Source of the DNA: Leclercia sp. LSNIH1
GTDB lineage: Bacteria > Pseudomonadota > Gammaproteobacteria > Enterobacterales > Enterobacteriaceae
Assembly (NCBI RefSeq): GCF_002902985.1
Contig: NZ_CP026167.1
Coordinates: forward strand, 3,782,001 to 3,846,000
DNA: 64,000 nt
Direction of reading: 5' to 3'
The position numbers were made by a program, and so were the translations under genes. This document shows, in pieces, positions 8,092 through 16,371 of this stretch. Positions within the stretch are counted from its first letter, which is position 1; each line of letters opens with the position of its first letter. The notes beneath the pieces were generated by a model. That model had not been told where the DNA came from and did no database searches. It saw only the letters and a program-made list of their open reading frames with translations.

Positions 8092-9810
8092 TTAACGCAT
8101 TACGATGAGGTGGCTGGAATCGGCCGGGAGTCCATCCGGCTTGATGTTTTCAATACGCAGCACGTCACCCATAATCTGGCTGAATACCGGTGCTGAAACC
8201 GCCCCGCCGTAATAGGCGCCGTTTTGCGGATCGTTAATGACCACCGCCAGGGCAAATACAGGGCGGCTGGCCGGTGCGACGCCGGCGGTGTAGGCCACAT
8301 ATTTGTCGACATAATTACCGCCATCGTCGATTTTCTTCGCGGTGCCGGTTTTCACCGCCACCCGGTAGTCACGCACCGCGGCTTTGATGCCGCCCCCACC
8401 CGGCAGGGCCACGCTTTCCATCATGTGCTCCACCTCCTGCACAATCGACGCGGGCATCACCTGGGTACCGATAACCGGCGGATCGATGCGGGTGATAGAG
8501 AGTGGACGCTCCAGGCCATAGCTGCCGATGGTGGCGTAGACGTGGGCGAGCTGCAACGGCGTGACCATCAGGCCGTAGCCGAAGGCAAAGGTGGCGCGAT
8601 CGAGCTGGCTCCAGAATTTACGCTCCGGTAACAAGCCGCTGCTCTCCCCCGTCAATCCGAGACCGGTGGAACGACCAAAACCAAACCCGTGGTAGGTATC
8701 CAGCAGCCGCTGGATCGGCATCGCCAGCGACAGGCGCGACACACCCGTGTCGCTCGATTTTTGCAGAATGCCGGTCAGCGTCAGCTCCGGGTAGTAACCG
8801 ACGTCGCGGATACGGTGTCCGGCCAGGGTATAAGGATGGGTGTCGATCACGCTGTCTGGCTGCACCAGCCCCTGCTGCAGGGCGGTCATCAGCACCAGCG
8901 GCTTAACGGTAGAGCCGGGTTCAAAGGTGTCGCTGATGGCACGATTACGAAAATCATTCAGCGTGGCACCCTCGCGGTTATTGGGATTGAAATCCGGGTA
9001 GTTGGCCATCGCCAGGATCTCCCCAGTCTGGATGTTGATCAGCACCGCTGCCCCCGACTCCGCTTTATTCCAGGCGACAGCATTGTCCAGCGCATCTTCC
9101 GTAATCGTCTGCAGCCGTTCATCAATGCTTAACTGGATGTTGTGCGCCGGAACGGGCGGTACTTCGGTAATATTTTCGATCACGCGTCCGTAGCGATCCT
9201 CACGCACGCGGCGCAGACCGGGTTTGCCGGTGAGCTGGGCATTAAAACTTTTCTCGATCCCTTCGATGCCCTGACCGTCGATATTGGTAAAGCCGATCAG
9301 GTTAGCTGCCACGTGTCCGGCCGGGTAAAAACGGCGCGACTCATCACGCAGGCTGATACCAGGCAGCCGGAGTTTAGCGATCCACTGGGCCTGAGCCGGA
9401 TCCACCTGGCGGGCCAGATAGATAAAACGGCCATGTGGATTGCTGTTGATGCGTGCCGCAAGCGTGGGGAGCGACAGATGCAATGCACTAGCTAATGCCT
9501 GCCAGCGCGTGTCAAAACCCACTCCCCCTTTTGCCAGCACCGTTTTCGGATCCGCCCACACGGCCCGCACCGGCACACTCACGGCCAGCGGTCTCCCCTC
9601 CCTGTCCATAATCATCCCTCTGGGGGCATTGATGGCGACCTCGCGCAGGGAGCGCATATCCTCCTGCTTAACCAGCGGATCGGGTTTAACGATCTGCAAC
9701 CAGGCGACACGACCAAGAAGAAAGAGAAGGCTGCCTAAAATCACCAGACAGAGGAGAGCAAAACGTAACGGGGTGAAGTTTGCTGCGGGATTGACGGGTT
9801 TCTTTTTCAC
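8092..9810 (-). CDS. FtsI/PBP3-type peptidoglycan D,D-transpeptidase paralogue (PBP3-SAL-like)
   Basis: A 572-residue class B penicillin-binding protein very similar to FtsI across its length. It has a short cytoplasmic tail, one membrane helix (about 16-40), a dimerisation/pedestal domain and a transpeptidase domain. The catalytic STVK is at 300-303 and KTG at 487-489. The second motif, SSN in FtsI, reads SSD (352-354). I chose the GTG at 9810 because GGAG precedes it; an upstream TTG lacks this. E. coli K-12 has no gene here, whereas Salmonella has PBP3-SAL between rlmA and cspC, a division enzyme for acidic intracellular conditions. That role is inferred by position and similarity. The C-terminus is shorter than in FtsI. 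Confidence 0.88.
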   Translation of the reverse strand: MKKKPVNPAANFTPLRFALLCLVILGSLLFLLGRVAWLQIVKPDPLVKQEDMRSLREVAINAPRGMIMDREGRPLAVSVPVRAVWADPKTVLAKGGVGFDTRWQALASALHLSLPTLAARINSNPHGRFIYLARQVDPAQAQWIAKLRLPGISLRDESRRFYPAGHVAANLIGFTNIDGQGIEGIEKSFNAQLTGKPGLRRVREDRYGRVIENITEVPPVPAHNIQLSIDERLQTITEDALDNAVAWNKAESGAAVLINIQTGEILAMANYPDFNPNNREGATLNDFRNRAISDTFEPGSTVKPLVLMTALQQGLVQPDSVIDTHPYTLAGHRIRDVGYYPELTLTGILQKSSDTGVSRLSLAMPIQRLLDTYHGFGFGRSTGLGLTGESSGLLPERKFWSQLDRATFAFGYGLMVTPLQLAHVYATIGSYGLERPLSITRIDPPVIGTQVMPASIVQEVEHMMESVALPGGGGIKAAVRDYRVAVKTGTAKKIDDGGNYVDKYVAYTAGVAPASRPVFALAVVINDPQNGAYYGGAVSAPVFSQIMGDVLRIENIKPDGLPADSSHLIVMR

Positions 9811-9952
9811 CAGGGCTCCAGGGCTGAGTAACAACGCCCTGATTTAACGGCAAATTTGAGCCGCGAGGGTGAAAACAATGCTAATACTCTCGCAGCTTTG
9901 AAACAAACTGCTAACAGCGACGCATGTGGTAACACTTTGAAAAATATCCATT

Positions 9953-9977
9953 AAAAAGCCCCGCACAGGCGAGGCTT
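9953..9977 (-). terminator. Terminator after cspC
   Basis: Read on the minus strand, AGCCTCGC-CTGT-GCGGGGCT is followed by TTTTT; the stem has one mismatch or wobble. It lies about 55 bases after the cspC stop and ends the yobF-cspC message. Confidence 0.75.
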
Positions 9978-10029
9978 TAAATCTCTGCAACTGAAACGTC
10001 GTGACGCTTCAGATCAGGCAGGGGTTCGA

Positions 10030-10239
10030 TCAGATAGCGGTTACGTTAACAGCAGCCGGACCTTTCTGGCCGTCCTGAATTTCGAACTCAACGTTCTGGC
10101 CTTCAGCCAGAGTTTTGAAGCCGTTACCCTGGATTGCAGAGAAATGTACGAATACATCTTTGCTGCCGTCAGCAGGAGTAATGAAACCAAAACCTTTAGA
10201 CTCGTTGAACCACTTAACTTGACCTTTGATCTTTGCCAT
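10030..10239 (-). CDS. cspC: Cold-shock-like RNA-binding protein CspC
   Basis: A 69-residue single cold-shock domain that, from memory, is identical to E. coli CspC. The nucleic-acid-binding motifs KGFGFI (RNP1) and VFVHF (RNP2) are both present. CspC is a constitutive RNA chaperone and transcription antiterminator that stabilises rpoS and other stress mRNAs in E. coli. The ATG at 10239 follows an AAGGAA ribosome binding site; an upstream in-frame TTG is unlikely. It is preceded by yobF, 25 bases away, in the same transcript. Confidence 0.98.
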
Positions 10240-10264
10240 TTGCAAAATTCCTTAGAATGTTTTC

Positions 10265-10396
10265 TTAGCCCGCGGGCATTAACTGAGATAAAACTGAGAC
10301 ATTACTGCATGAGGCACTAATATAAGGTTCGGCAGAGAAGCGGTATTCAACGACAACGTGTTTACTCAGGACTTCTTTACTGAAAATGCCACACAT
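10265..10396 (-). CDS. yobF: Small stress-related protein YobF
   Basis: A 43-residue ORF beginning [13 protein letters not shown] and continuing [11 protein letters not shown], matching E. coli YobF for about 36 residues. The last few residues diverge (ending QLMPAG) and the protein is about four residues shorter. It is encoded immediately upstream of cspC, as in E. coli. YobF accumulates under heat and other stress in E. coli; its function is unknown. Confidence 0.88.
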   Translation of the reverse strand: MCGIFSKEVLSKHVVVEYRFSAEPYISASCSNVSVLSQLMPAG

Positions 10397-10921
10397 AAAC
10401 AGAACTGTACCTCGTTTGACCCAAACCGTGTTATCACATACAACTTAAATAATGGCAAGCCATTTTTAAAGGTGTCTCGATCAGCCGCACAAATTCCGAG
10501 ACTGACTTGCCACAATCTGCACAGTAATGCACGTTCAGTGTATACCAGACCAAAATGTTGCCTGCCCAGTCGCTGTCAGGATAAGCGCTGTTATCAAAGA
10601 CTTTTTTACATTAGCTCAATAACTTCATATCGTCCAGCAAGCGCGCCAGAATTTCTGTGGTCGCTATTTCATTTAGAACTTTTCGTGAAAAGTTATGCTG
10701 AATTGATCGTAACGACAAGGGATTGTTTCAGGAAAAAAACATTGTATATCGGTTCGCTTGTTTAAGTTATATACACCTAAACCGGTAATCCGCTATGCAC
10801 CAAAATAATGATATTTTTATGAACCTGCCTCAAAAAAAGGCAATCAAAACGTTTCGATTAAAATAAAATATGACAACCGTCGATTTAATAAAAAATATTC
10901 GCTAATTGAACAAGTATTCGT
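10397..10921. other. 525-bp non-coding interval between yobF and the MBL-fold gene
   Basis: No convincing protein gene. The part next to yobF should hold the yobF-cspC promoter and leader on the minus strand. From about 10720 to 10920 the DNA is clearly richer in A and T than its surroundings. A 23-codon ORF on the plus strand (10795-10866) lacks a ribosome binding site. I see no clear terminator for the MBL-fold gene ending at 10922. Confidence 0.5.
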
Positions 10922-11923
10922 TTACAAGGATAAATATTGACCAATGCGCAGCGGATGAAAGTTATCGCTGCGCGGGGATAACTCTGCCAGTGCCTGCGCG
11001 AGCTCTCTGACAGGCTCATCCAGTGATTCATCCGCCAGTTCAAAGACACCCCAGTGGATCGGGATCGCCAGCGGCATGCCCAGCTGTTGCCAGAGCTTCA
11101 CCGCCGCCTGCGGATCCATATGATGAATCGACATGAACCAACGTGGTGCATAGGCTCCGACAGGTATGGCAGCGGCATCCACTTTTCCCAGTCGCTCCGG
11201 AATGGTTAACAGTTCCGGGGTATAACCGGTATCGCCGCTAAACCAGAAGCGCTGCTGCTCGCTCTCAAAGACCCAGCCACACCATAACGAGCGATCGCGA
11301 TCCCAGAGGCTACGCATGCTCCAGTGCTGTGCCGGCACGGCGGTAAACACCAGCCCTTCAAAAACATAGCTTTGCCACCAGTCCAGTTCAATAACCTGTT
11401 TCGCCCCGCGGCGGCGGCACCACGCCCCAAGACCTAAAGGCACAAAAAAGGTCAGCTGCGGAAAACGATGCACAAGCTGGCGCACCGTGGCCGAGTCCAG
11501 GTGATCGAAATGGTTATGGGAAATAACAACAGCATCAAGGACTGGAAGCGCCGCGACACTCATCACCGGAGGCGTTTTTCGTATCGGTCCGGCAAACAGC
11601 ACCGGCGAGGCGCGCCGGGAAAAGACCGGATCGGTAAGGATATATTTTCCGTTCAGGCGTAGCAGCAGGCTGGCGTGGCCCAGCCACCAGACACCATCTT
11701 CTTCCAGGGTGTTAAGCGTAACGGGTTGCCACCACTGGCGGATAAAGGCGTCATAGCCTTCTGAAGGGGGTTTTGGCAACCCGGCGGCTTTTCGCGCCTT
11801 GCGCCAGCGTTCAACATCGCCGGGTTGACGAACAGGGGCATCCGGATTGCGGAAACCCTGCGGGGTATGGTGTGCAAGGGAGGGATTATACCAGGGATTA
11901 CGCCAGGGATTACGCCAGGCCAT
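10922..11923 (-). CDS. MBL-fold metallo-hydrolase (RomA / NAPE-PLD-like, COG2220 type)
   Basis: A 333-residue protein with the metallo-beta-lactamase fold. The metal motif HNHFDHLD lies near residue 135, GHASLLL near 83, and later metal-ligand regions are PAQHW, FSGDTGY and PIHWGVFEL. The order resembles the NAPE-PLD/RomA/UlaG branch rather than beta-lactamases or glyoxalases. Substrate unknown. The N-terminus has a short tandem repeat (WRNPWRNPWYNP) encoded by a near-perfect DNA repeat. E. coli K-12 has no gene at this position between yobF and yebO, so it is an accessory insertion. It lies 19 bases downstream of yebO, on the same strand. Confidence 0.82.
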   Translation of the reverse strand: MAWRNPWRNPWYNPSLAHHTPQGFRNPDAPVRQPGDVERWRKARKAAGLPKPPSEGYDAFIRQWWQPVTLNTLEEDGVWWLGHASLLLRLNGKYILTDPVFSRRASPVLFAGPIRKTPPVMSVAALPVLDAVVISHNHFDHLDSATVRQLVHRFPQLTFFVPLGLGAWCRRRGAKQVIELDWWQSYVFEGLVFTAVPAQHWSMRSLWDRDRSLWCGWVFESEQQRFWFSGDTGYTPELLTIPERLGKVDAAAIPVGAYAPRWFMSIHHMDPQAAVKLWQQLGMPLAIPIHWGVFELADESLDEPVRELAQALAELSPRSDNFHPLRIGQYLSL

Positions 11924-11942
11924 ACATACCTCCCCTGACCGA

Positions 11943-12233
11943 TTAGCGTTCGGCTACCAGACGAATAAAGTCATCGTCCTGGCTCTTAGCCGTCTCTTCT
12001 GGCGCTTTTGGTACCTCTTTCTCTTCCGGCTCATTGGCTTCGCACAGGCGACGCAGCAGTACATTCTGTCGTTTCTGCAGGTCGACTAACTTCTCTAGCA
12101 GTTCGATCTGCTCGTTGGTACGGGAGCTCGCGCGATTGACAAAAAACCACAGCACCAGACCCGCAACCAGCAGTACGATCGAGATCGCCAGAGATGCCAC
12201 GCTGAACATCCCGGAATATACTAACTCACCCAT
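11943..12233 (-). CDS. yebO: Small membrane protein YebO
   Basis: A 96-residue protein with one N-terminal membrane helix (about 10-33, ending in WFFVNRASS). A charged, probably helical segment follows (NEQIELLEKLVDLQKRQN), then a conserved LLRRLCEANEPE and C-terminal FIRLVAER. This matches E. coli YebO. Function unknown. It is encoded next to mgrB as in E. coli. Confidence 0.93.
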   Translation of the reverse strand: MGELVYSGMFSVASLAISIVLLVAGLVLWFFVNRASSRTNEQIELLEKLVDLQKRQNVLLRRLCEANEPEEKEVPKAPEETAKSQDDDFIRLVAER

Positions 12234-12306
12234 TTCACTCCCCCATAAAAGCGCCTATTTTACCACTCGCGTTAAGGAAGGAAATCACTTGCGATAAAAA
12301 TGACAA

Positions 12307-12450
12307 CTACCAGGGGATAAACTTATTGATAGAACAAATACCGCTAAAGAACTGTACATCCTGGTCGCACATCACATTGATGGTCTGCGTCCAAAGTAAA
12401 ACACAGGCCACTAACACTAAGACCAGAATAACCCAGCGTATTTTCTTCAC
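12307..12450 (-). CDS. mgrB: PhoQ feedback inhibitor MgrB
   Basis: An intact 47-residue small membrane protein starting with GTG at 12450, as in E. coli. It has an N-terminal MKK, a membrane helix (about 6-22) and a periplasmic tail with the two essential cysteines (C28 and C39), ending INKFIPW. MgrB binds PhoQ and dampens PhoPQ signalling; its loss is a known route to colistin resistance in Klebsiella and related species. No truncation or insertion is seen. A PhoP-like box lies upstream. Confidence 0.95.
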   Translation of the reverse strand: MKKIRWVILVLVLVACVLLWTQTINVMCDQDVQFFSGICSINKFIPW

Positions 12451-12499
12451 TCCACTCTCCGTACCGTAACTGCCTGATGCCAGGTTATCATGCGCAACT

Positions 12500-12516
12500 T
12501 AAACCATGCCTAACTG
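12500..12516 (-). promoter_or_regulatory. PhoP-like box upstream of mgrB
   Basis: On the minus strand CAGTTA-GGCAT-GGTTTA matches the PhoP tandem hexamer pattern (T/G)GTTTA-N5-(T/G)GTTTA: the second hexamer is exact, the first imperfect. A weak -10-like TAACCT follows twelve bases downstream, the spacing typical of PhoP-activated promoters. PhoP activation of mgrB is established in E. coli. Confidence 0.6.
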
Positions 12517-12608
12517 TAACGCGAAGGCGATGCTTTCGGAATCATAGACTTGTTAAAGTAAGTGTATCGATTACGCTAAGCGGCAGTTATTCAAAAAATG
12601 AGGTAATG

Positions 12609-12848
12609 ATGCGCTTTTTTATTCGCACATTGATTGTTATAGCACTGGTCTGGACGGGTATACTGCTCGCAGGCTACGGTGTCTTGATCGGCAGTAAAGA
12701 GAATGCGGGCGGGCTCGGGATCCAGTGCCAGTATCTCACCGCGCGCGGCGTCAGCACGGCGCAGTATATTCATTCAGACAGCGGTATTATCGGCCTCTCT
12801 CGCTGCCCGCTCCTGCGAAAGAGCGAGACAGTGATCGATAACGGCTGA
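12609..12848 (+). CDS. yobH: Uncharacterised small protein YobH
   Basis: A 79-residue protein with a hydrophobic N-terminal segment (about 5-26), either signal peptide or membrane anchor. It continues CQYLTARGVSTAQYIHSDSGIIG and has two cysteines, matching E. coli YobH. The ATG at 12609 follows a GAGG ribosome binding site by five bases; an in-frame ATG is directly before it. Divergent from mgrB. Function unknown; probably envelope-located. Confidence 0.9.
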   Translation: MRFFIRTLIVIALVWTGILLAGYGVLIGSKENAGGLGIQCQYLTARGVSTAQYIHSDSGIIGLSRCPLLRKSETVIDNG

Positions 12849-12863
12849 TCCCTTGCATAAAAA

Positions 12864-12891
12864 AACGCCGCCATAAGGCCGCGTTTTTTTA
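12864..12891. terminator. Bidirectional terminator between yobH and kdgR
   Basis: Stem AACGCCGCC-ATAA-GGCCGCGTT with runs of A before and T after, so it can end both yobH (+) and kdgR (-). There is one mismatch pair in the stem. Confidence 0.85.
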
Positions 12892-12903
12892 TCGCGCTTT
12901 CAA

Positions 12904-13695
12904 TCAGAACGGATAGTCGTTGTAACCCATCTGTTCAGAAATCTTACGCGCCGCTGTGTGCAGCATTTCAACATACTCGTGCAGATGCTCTTCAGAGAAA
13001 CGCAGCGTCGGGAAGGAGATACTCAGGCCGGCAATGACCACACCGAAACGATCAAATACCGGAACGCCGATGCAGCGCAAGCCTTCTTCCTGCTCCTGGT
13101 TATCTTCGCCATAACCTTGTTCACGGACTTTATCCAGCACCTGCAACAGCTCTTCGGTGGTGGTAATGGTGCGCTCAGTGCTGCGTTTGTACTCCACGTT
13201 CTCGAGGATCTGCTTCACTTCATCACGGTCGCGCCATGCCAGCAGAACTTTACCGATAGCGGTACTGTAGAGCGGGTTGCGGCGGCCAATGCGTGAGTAC
13301 ATACGCAGGTTATACATGGAATCAATTTTATGGATATAGACGATACTGTCTTCATCCAGCGCCCCCAGGTGCACCGTCTCTTTCGTCAAACGGGAGAGTT
13401 CGCGCATCTGAATATCCGCGCTGCGGATCAGATCGACGTTCTGCAGCGCACGAGCGCCCAGTTCAAATAACTTCAGGGTCAGGGAGTACTTTTCGGACTC
13501 GCCCTCCTGAGCAACATAACCCAGTGATTTCATGGTCTGTAAAAAGCGATAAACGGTGCTTTTTGACATCATTACACGCTGGGACAGCTCAGTAATACCG
13601 ATTTCGCGCTCTTCACCAAGCGCCTGCAGGATGCCGAACACCTTTAACACGGATGAAACAGAATCTGGCTGTTTATCCAAATCCGCGATTGCCAT
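12904..13695 (-). CDS. kdgR: IclR-family repressor of pectin and 2-keto-3-deoxygluconate catabolism, KdgR
   Basis: A 263-residue protein almost the same as E. coli KdgR. The winged helix-turn-helix (about 15-75) contains ITELSQRVMMSKSTVYRFLQTM. The IclR effector domain follows, with the YIHKIDS and GLSISFPTLRFSE segments. It binds 2-keto-3-deoxygluconate, which releases it from operators of pectin and sugar-acid genes. It may control eda in this window and, if the box at 63878 is real, the rhamnogalacturonan pair at the right end. Divergent from yebQ, as in E. coli. Confidence 0.97.
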   Translation of the reverse strand: MAIADLDKQPDSVSSVLKVFGILQALGEEREIGITELSQRVMMSKSTVYRFLQTMKSLGYVAQEGESEKYSLTLKLFELGARALQNVDLIRSADIQMRELSRLTKETVHLGALDEDSIVYIHKIDSMYNLRMYSRIGRRNPLYSTAIGKVLLAWRDRDEVKQILENVEYKRSTERTITTTEELLQVLDKVREQGYGEDNQEQEEGLRCIGVPVFDRFGVVIAGLSISFPTLRFSEEHLHEYVEMLHTAARKISEQMGYNDYPF

Positions 13696-13873
13696 TAATC
13701 ACCTCAACGCAAGTGTTTTATAAAATTCAGAACCGGTTTTTATTATAAATTCGCTCCGGCGTTGCTGCAATCAATCCTGGCTTACCTGGTTACAAATCTG
13801 CGACACACAACAGAAATAACAGTGATAATATCCTTACCCTGTTAATAATAACCTCCAATGCTAATTAATTTTC

Positions 13874-15247
13874 ATGACGACTCTCCCCAAAGACGGCCTG
13901 CCGCTGCCGCAACGTTATGGTGCCATTGCAACCATTATTATCGGTATTTCAATGGCTGTACTGGATGGCGCTATCGCCAATGTCGCCCTGCCAACCATTG
14001 CCAGCGACCTGAATGCCTCCCCGGCCAGCTCAATCTGGATTGTTAACGCCTACCAGATAGCCATTGTTATCTCGCTGCTCTCGTTCTCGTTCCTCGGGGA
14101 TATGTTTGGCTACCGCCGGGTTTATCAGTGCGGGCTGGCGGTATTTACGCTGACCTCCCTTTTCTGCGCCCTTTCAGATACGCTGCACATGCTGACGCTG
14201 GCGCGTATCATGCAGGGGTTCGGCGGTGCGGCGCTGATGAGTGTGAATACCGCGTTGATCCGTCTTATCTATCCTCAGCGACATCTGGGCCGGGGGATGG
14301 GGATCAACTCCTTTATTGTTGCCGTGTCGTCTGCGGCGGGCCCAACTATCGCCGCAGCGATCCTCTCGGTCGCGTCCTGGCAGTGGCTATTTTTAATTAA
14401 CGTTCCACTTGGGATCGTGGCGTTGCTGTTCGCCCTGCGTTTTTTACCGGCCAATGGCGCGAAAAGCAGCATGCCAAAATTCGATCTTCCGAGCGCGGTG
14501 ATGAACGCCCTCACCTTTGGCCTGCTGATCACCGCCCTGAGCGGCTTCGCTCAGGGACAGTCGCTGATGCTGATTGCGGGCGAGGTCGTGGCGCTGCTGG
14601 TGGTAGGCTTCTTCTTCGTGCGTCGCCAGCTGGCACTGCCGGTGCCGTTACTGCCGGTAGATCTGCTGCGTATTCCGCTCTTCTCCCTCTCTATCTGCAC
14701 CTCTATCTGCTCCTTCTGCGCACAGATGCTGGCGATGGTTTCTCTGCCCTTCTTCCTGCAAAGCGTGATTGGCCGCTCGGAAGTGGAAACGGGCCTGCTG
14801 TTAACGCCCTGGCCTCTGGCGACCATGGTAATGGCTCCGCTGGCGGGCCATCTGATTGAGCGGGTACATGCGGGGTTACTGGGCGCGCTGGGACTGGTGG
14901 TGATGGCGACAGGTCTTTTCGCTCTCGCCCTGCTGCCTGCGGCACCTCACGATCTGGATATTATCTGGCGGATGGTGCTGTGCGGGGCGGGCTTTGGCCT
15001 GTTTCAGTCACCGAATAACCATACCATTGTTACGGCAGCGCCTCGCCACCGCAGCGGCGGCGCCAGTGGGATGCTGGGCACTGCCCGCCTGCTGGGACAG
15101 AGTACCGGCGCGGCACTGGTGGCGTTGATGTTCAACCTGGCCGGACAAAGCGGCACGCATCTGGCGCTGTTGACCGCCGGCACGCTGGCCACCGTCGCGG
15201 CCATCATCAGCGGGTTGCGGGTGACCCAGCCTCATTCACAGCCATAA
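13874..15247 (+). CDS. yebQ: Major facilitator superfamily drug exporter-like protein YebQ
   Basis: A 457-residue transporter of the 14-helix DHA2 (EmrB/QacA) type. It has the early motif VLDGAIANVALPTIASDL, motif A (FLGDMFGYRR) and the antiporter-type GINSFIVAVSSAAGPTIAAAI. It matches E. coli YebQ along its length. Substrate unproven; multidrug or metabolite efflux is inferred from family. The start at 13874 is supported by homology, with only a weak ribosome binding site. It is divergent from kdgR, so KdgR may influence it. Confidence 0.9.
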   Translation: MTTLPKDGLPLPQRYGAIATIIIGISMAVLDGAIANVALPTIASDLNASPASSIWIVNAYQIAIVISLLSFSFLGDMFGYRRVYQCGLAVFTLTSLFCALSDTLHMLTLARIMQGFGGAALMSVNTALIRLIYPQRHLGRGMGINSFIVAVSSAAGPTIAAAILSVASWQWLFLINVPLGIVALLFALRFLPANGAKSSMPKFDLPSAVMNALTFGLLITALSGFAQGQSLMLIAGEVVALLVVGFFFVRRQLALPVPLLPVDLLRIPLFSLSICTSICSFCAQMLAMVSLPFFLQSVIGRSEVETGLLLTPWPLATMVMAPLAGHLIERVHAGLLGALGLVVMATGLFALALLPAAPHDLDIIWRMVLCGAGFGLFQSPNNHTIVTAAPRHRSGGASGMLGTARLLGQSTGAALVALMFNLAGQSGTHLALLTAGTLATVAAIISGLRVTQPHSQP

Positions 15248-15250
15248 AAA

Positions 15251-15277
15251 AAGCGCGTCTTTGGACGCGCTTTTTTA
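15251..15277. terminator. Bidirectional terminator between yebQ and htpX
   Basis: Stem AAGCGCGTC / GACGCGCTT around a short loop, with seven A before and six T after. It serves convergent yebQ and htpX. Confidence 0.92.
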
Positions 15278-15294
15278 TTAGCAAACCGAGGCCG

Positions 15295-16176
15295 TTATTT
15301 CAGGTATTCACCGTTACGCAGCGCTGCGATACGCTTATCCAGCGGCGGGTGAGACATAAACAGCTCGCTCAGGGATTTTGATTTACCGTTGATGCAGAAT
15401 GCCATCATGCTTGAGGCTTCCTGCGGTTCATAGCTGGTTTTCAGACGCTGCAGCGCAGCAATCATCTTCTCGCGTCCCACCAGTTTGGCTGAACCCGCAT
15501 CCGCATGGAATTCACGGTGACGGGAGAACCACATGGTGATGATGCTTGCCAGAATACCAAATACCAGCTCCAGCACCATAGAGACCGCGAAGTAGATCAG
15601 TGGGTTACCGTTACTTGATTCGCCTTCCTCACGATCGCCCCCCATAAAGCCTGCGGCAATCTGGGCAATAATACGCGAGATAAAGATAACGAAGGTGTTC
15701 ACGACACCCTGAATCAGGGTCATGGTCACCATATCGCCGTTCGCAATGTGGCTGATCTCGTGGGCGATAACCGCTTCGGCTTCATCACGGCTCATGTTCT
15801 GCAACAGGCCGGTACTCACCGCAACCAGAGAGGCGTCGCGACGCGCGCCGGTGGCGAAGGCGTTGATATCCGGCGCGTGATAGATCGCCACCTGCGGCAT
15901 GGCGATACCCGCCTGACGGGACTGGTTAGCAACGGTGGTCATCAACCACTGTTCCATATCGTTACGCGGTTGCTCAATAACCTCGCCGCCAACGGACTTA
16001 AGTGCCATCCACTTGGACATCAGCAGTGAGATAAAGGAGCCACCAAAACCAAACAGCAGCGCCATAATTAACAAACCCTGAACGCTGCTCGACTGAATTC
16101 CTGTCAGGCTGAGCACCAGCCCGAATACCACCATGACCGCCAGGTTGGTGAGCAGGAAGAGCGCGATTCGCATCAT
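15295..16176 (-). CDS. htpX: Membrane zinc metalloprotease HtpX
   Basis: A 293-residue inner membrane M48 protease, the same length as E. coli HtpX. Two N-terminal membrane helices lie at about 4-27 and 33-53. The zinc motif HEISH is near 140, two further hydrophobic segments follow, and the third-ligand region is [15 protein letters not shown]. It degrades misfolded membrane proteins with FtsH and is induced by the Cpx response in E. coli. It lies downstream of prc but is separated from it by a strong hairpin. Confidence 0.97.
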   Translation of the reverse strand: MMRIALFLLTNLAVMVVFGLVLSLTGIQSSSVQGLLIMALLFGFGGSFISLLMSKWMALKSVGGEVIEQPRNDMEQWLMTTVANQSRQAGIAMPQVAIYHAPDINAFATGARRDASLVAVSTGLLQNMSRDEAEAVIAHEISHIANGDMVTMTLIQGVVNTFVIFISRIIAQIAAGFMGGDREEGESSNGNPLIYFAVSMVLELVFGILASIITMWFSRHREFHADAGSAKLVGREKMIAALQRLKTSYEPQEASSMMAFCINGKSKSLSELFMSHPPLDKRIAALRNGEYLK

Positions 16177-16338
16177 AATATTCTTTTAACCTCAGTTTAA
16201 CAAAACGCACTATGCGATTACCCACATCGTATGGGTATTCCGTATATTTTCAAGGATTGCAGCGGCGTAAGTCACCAGAAAGACACAACTTTACACAATA
16301 AAAGGAATGCCTGACGGCAGGATGCTGTTAACAAAAAA

Positions 16339-16362
16339 ACAGGCACAATTTCTTGTGCCTGT
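16339..16362 (-). terminator. Terminator after prc
   Basis: Perfect ten-base stem ACAGGCACAA / TTGTGCCTGT with a four-base loop, followed on the minus strand by seven T. It sits ten bases after the prc stop. Confidence 0.92.
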
Positions 16363-16371
16363 CAGGGGAGA

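Noticed and set aside
10358..10765. 135-codon plus-strand ORF overlapping yobF and the upstream gap
   Set aside because: Its start is antisense to yobF, there is no ribosome binding site, and the composition is irregular; not conserved in anything I recognise.
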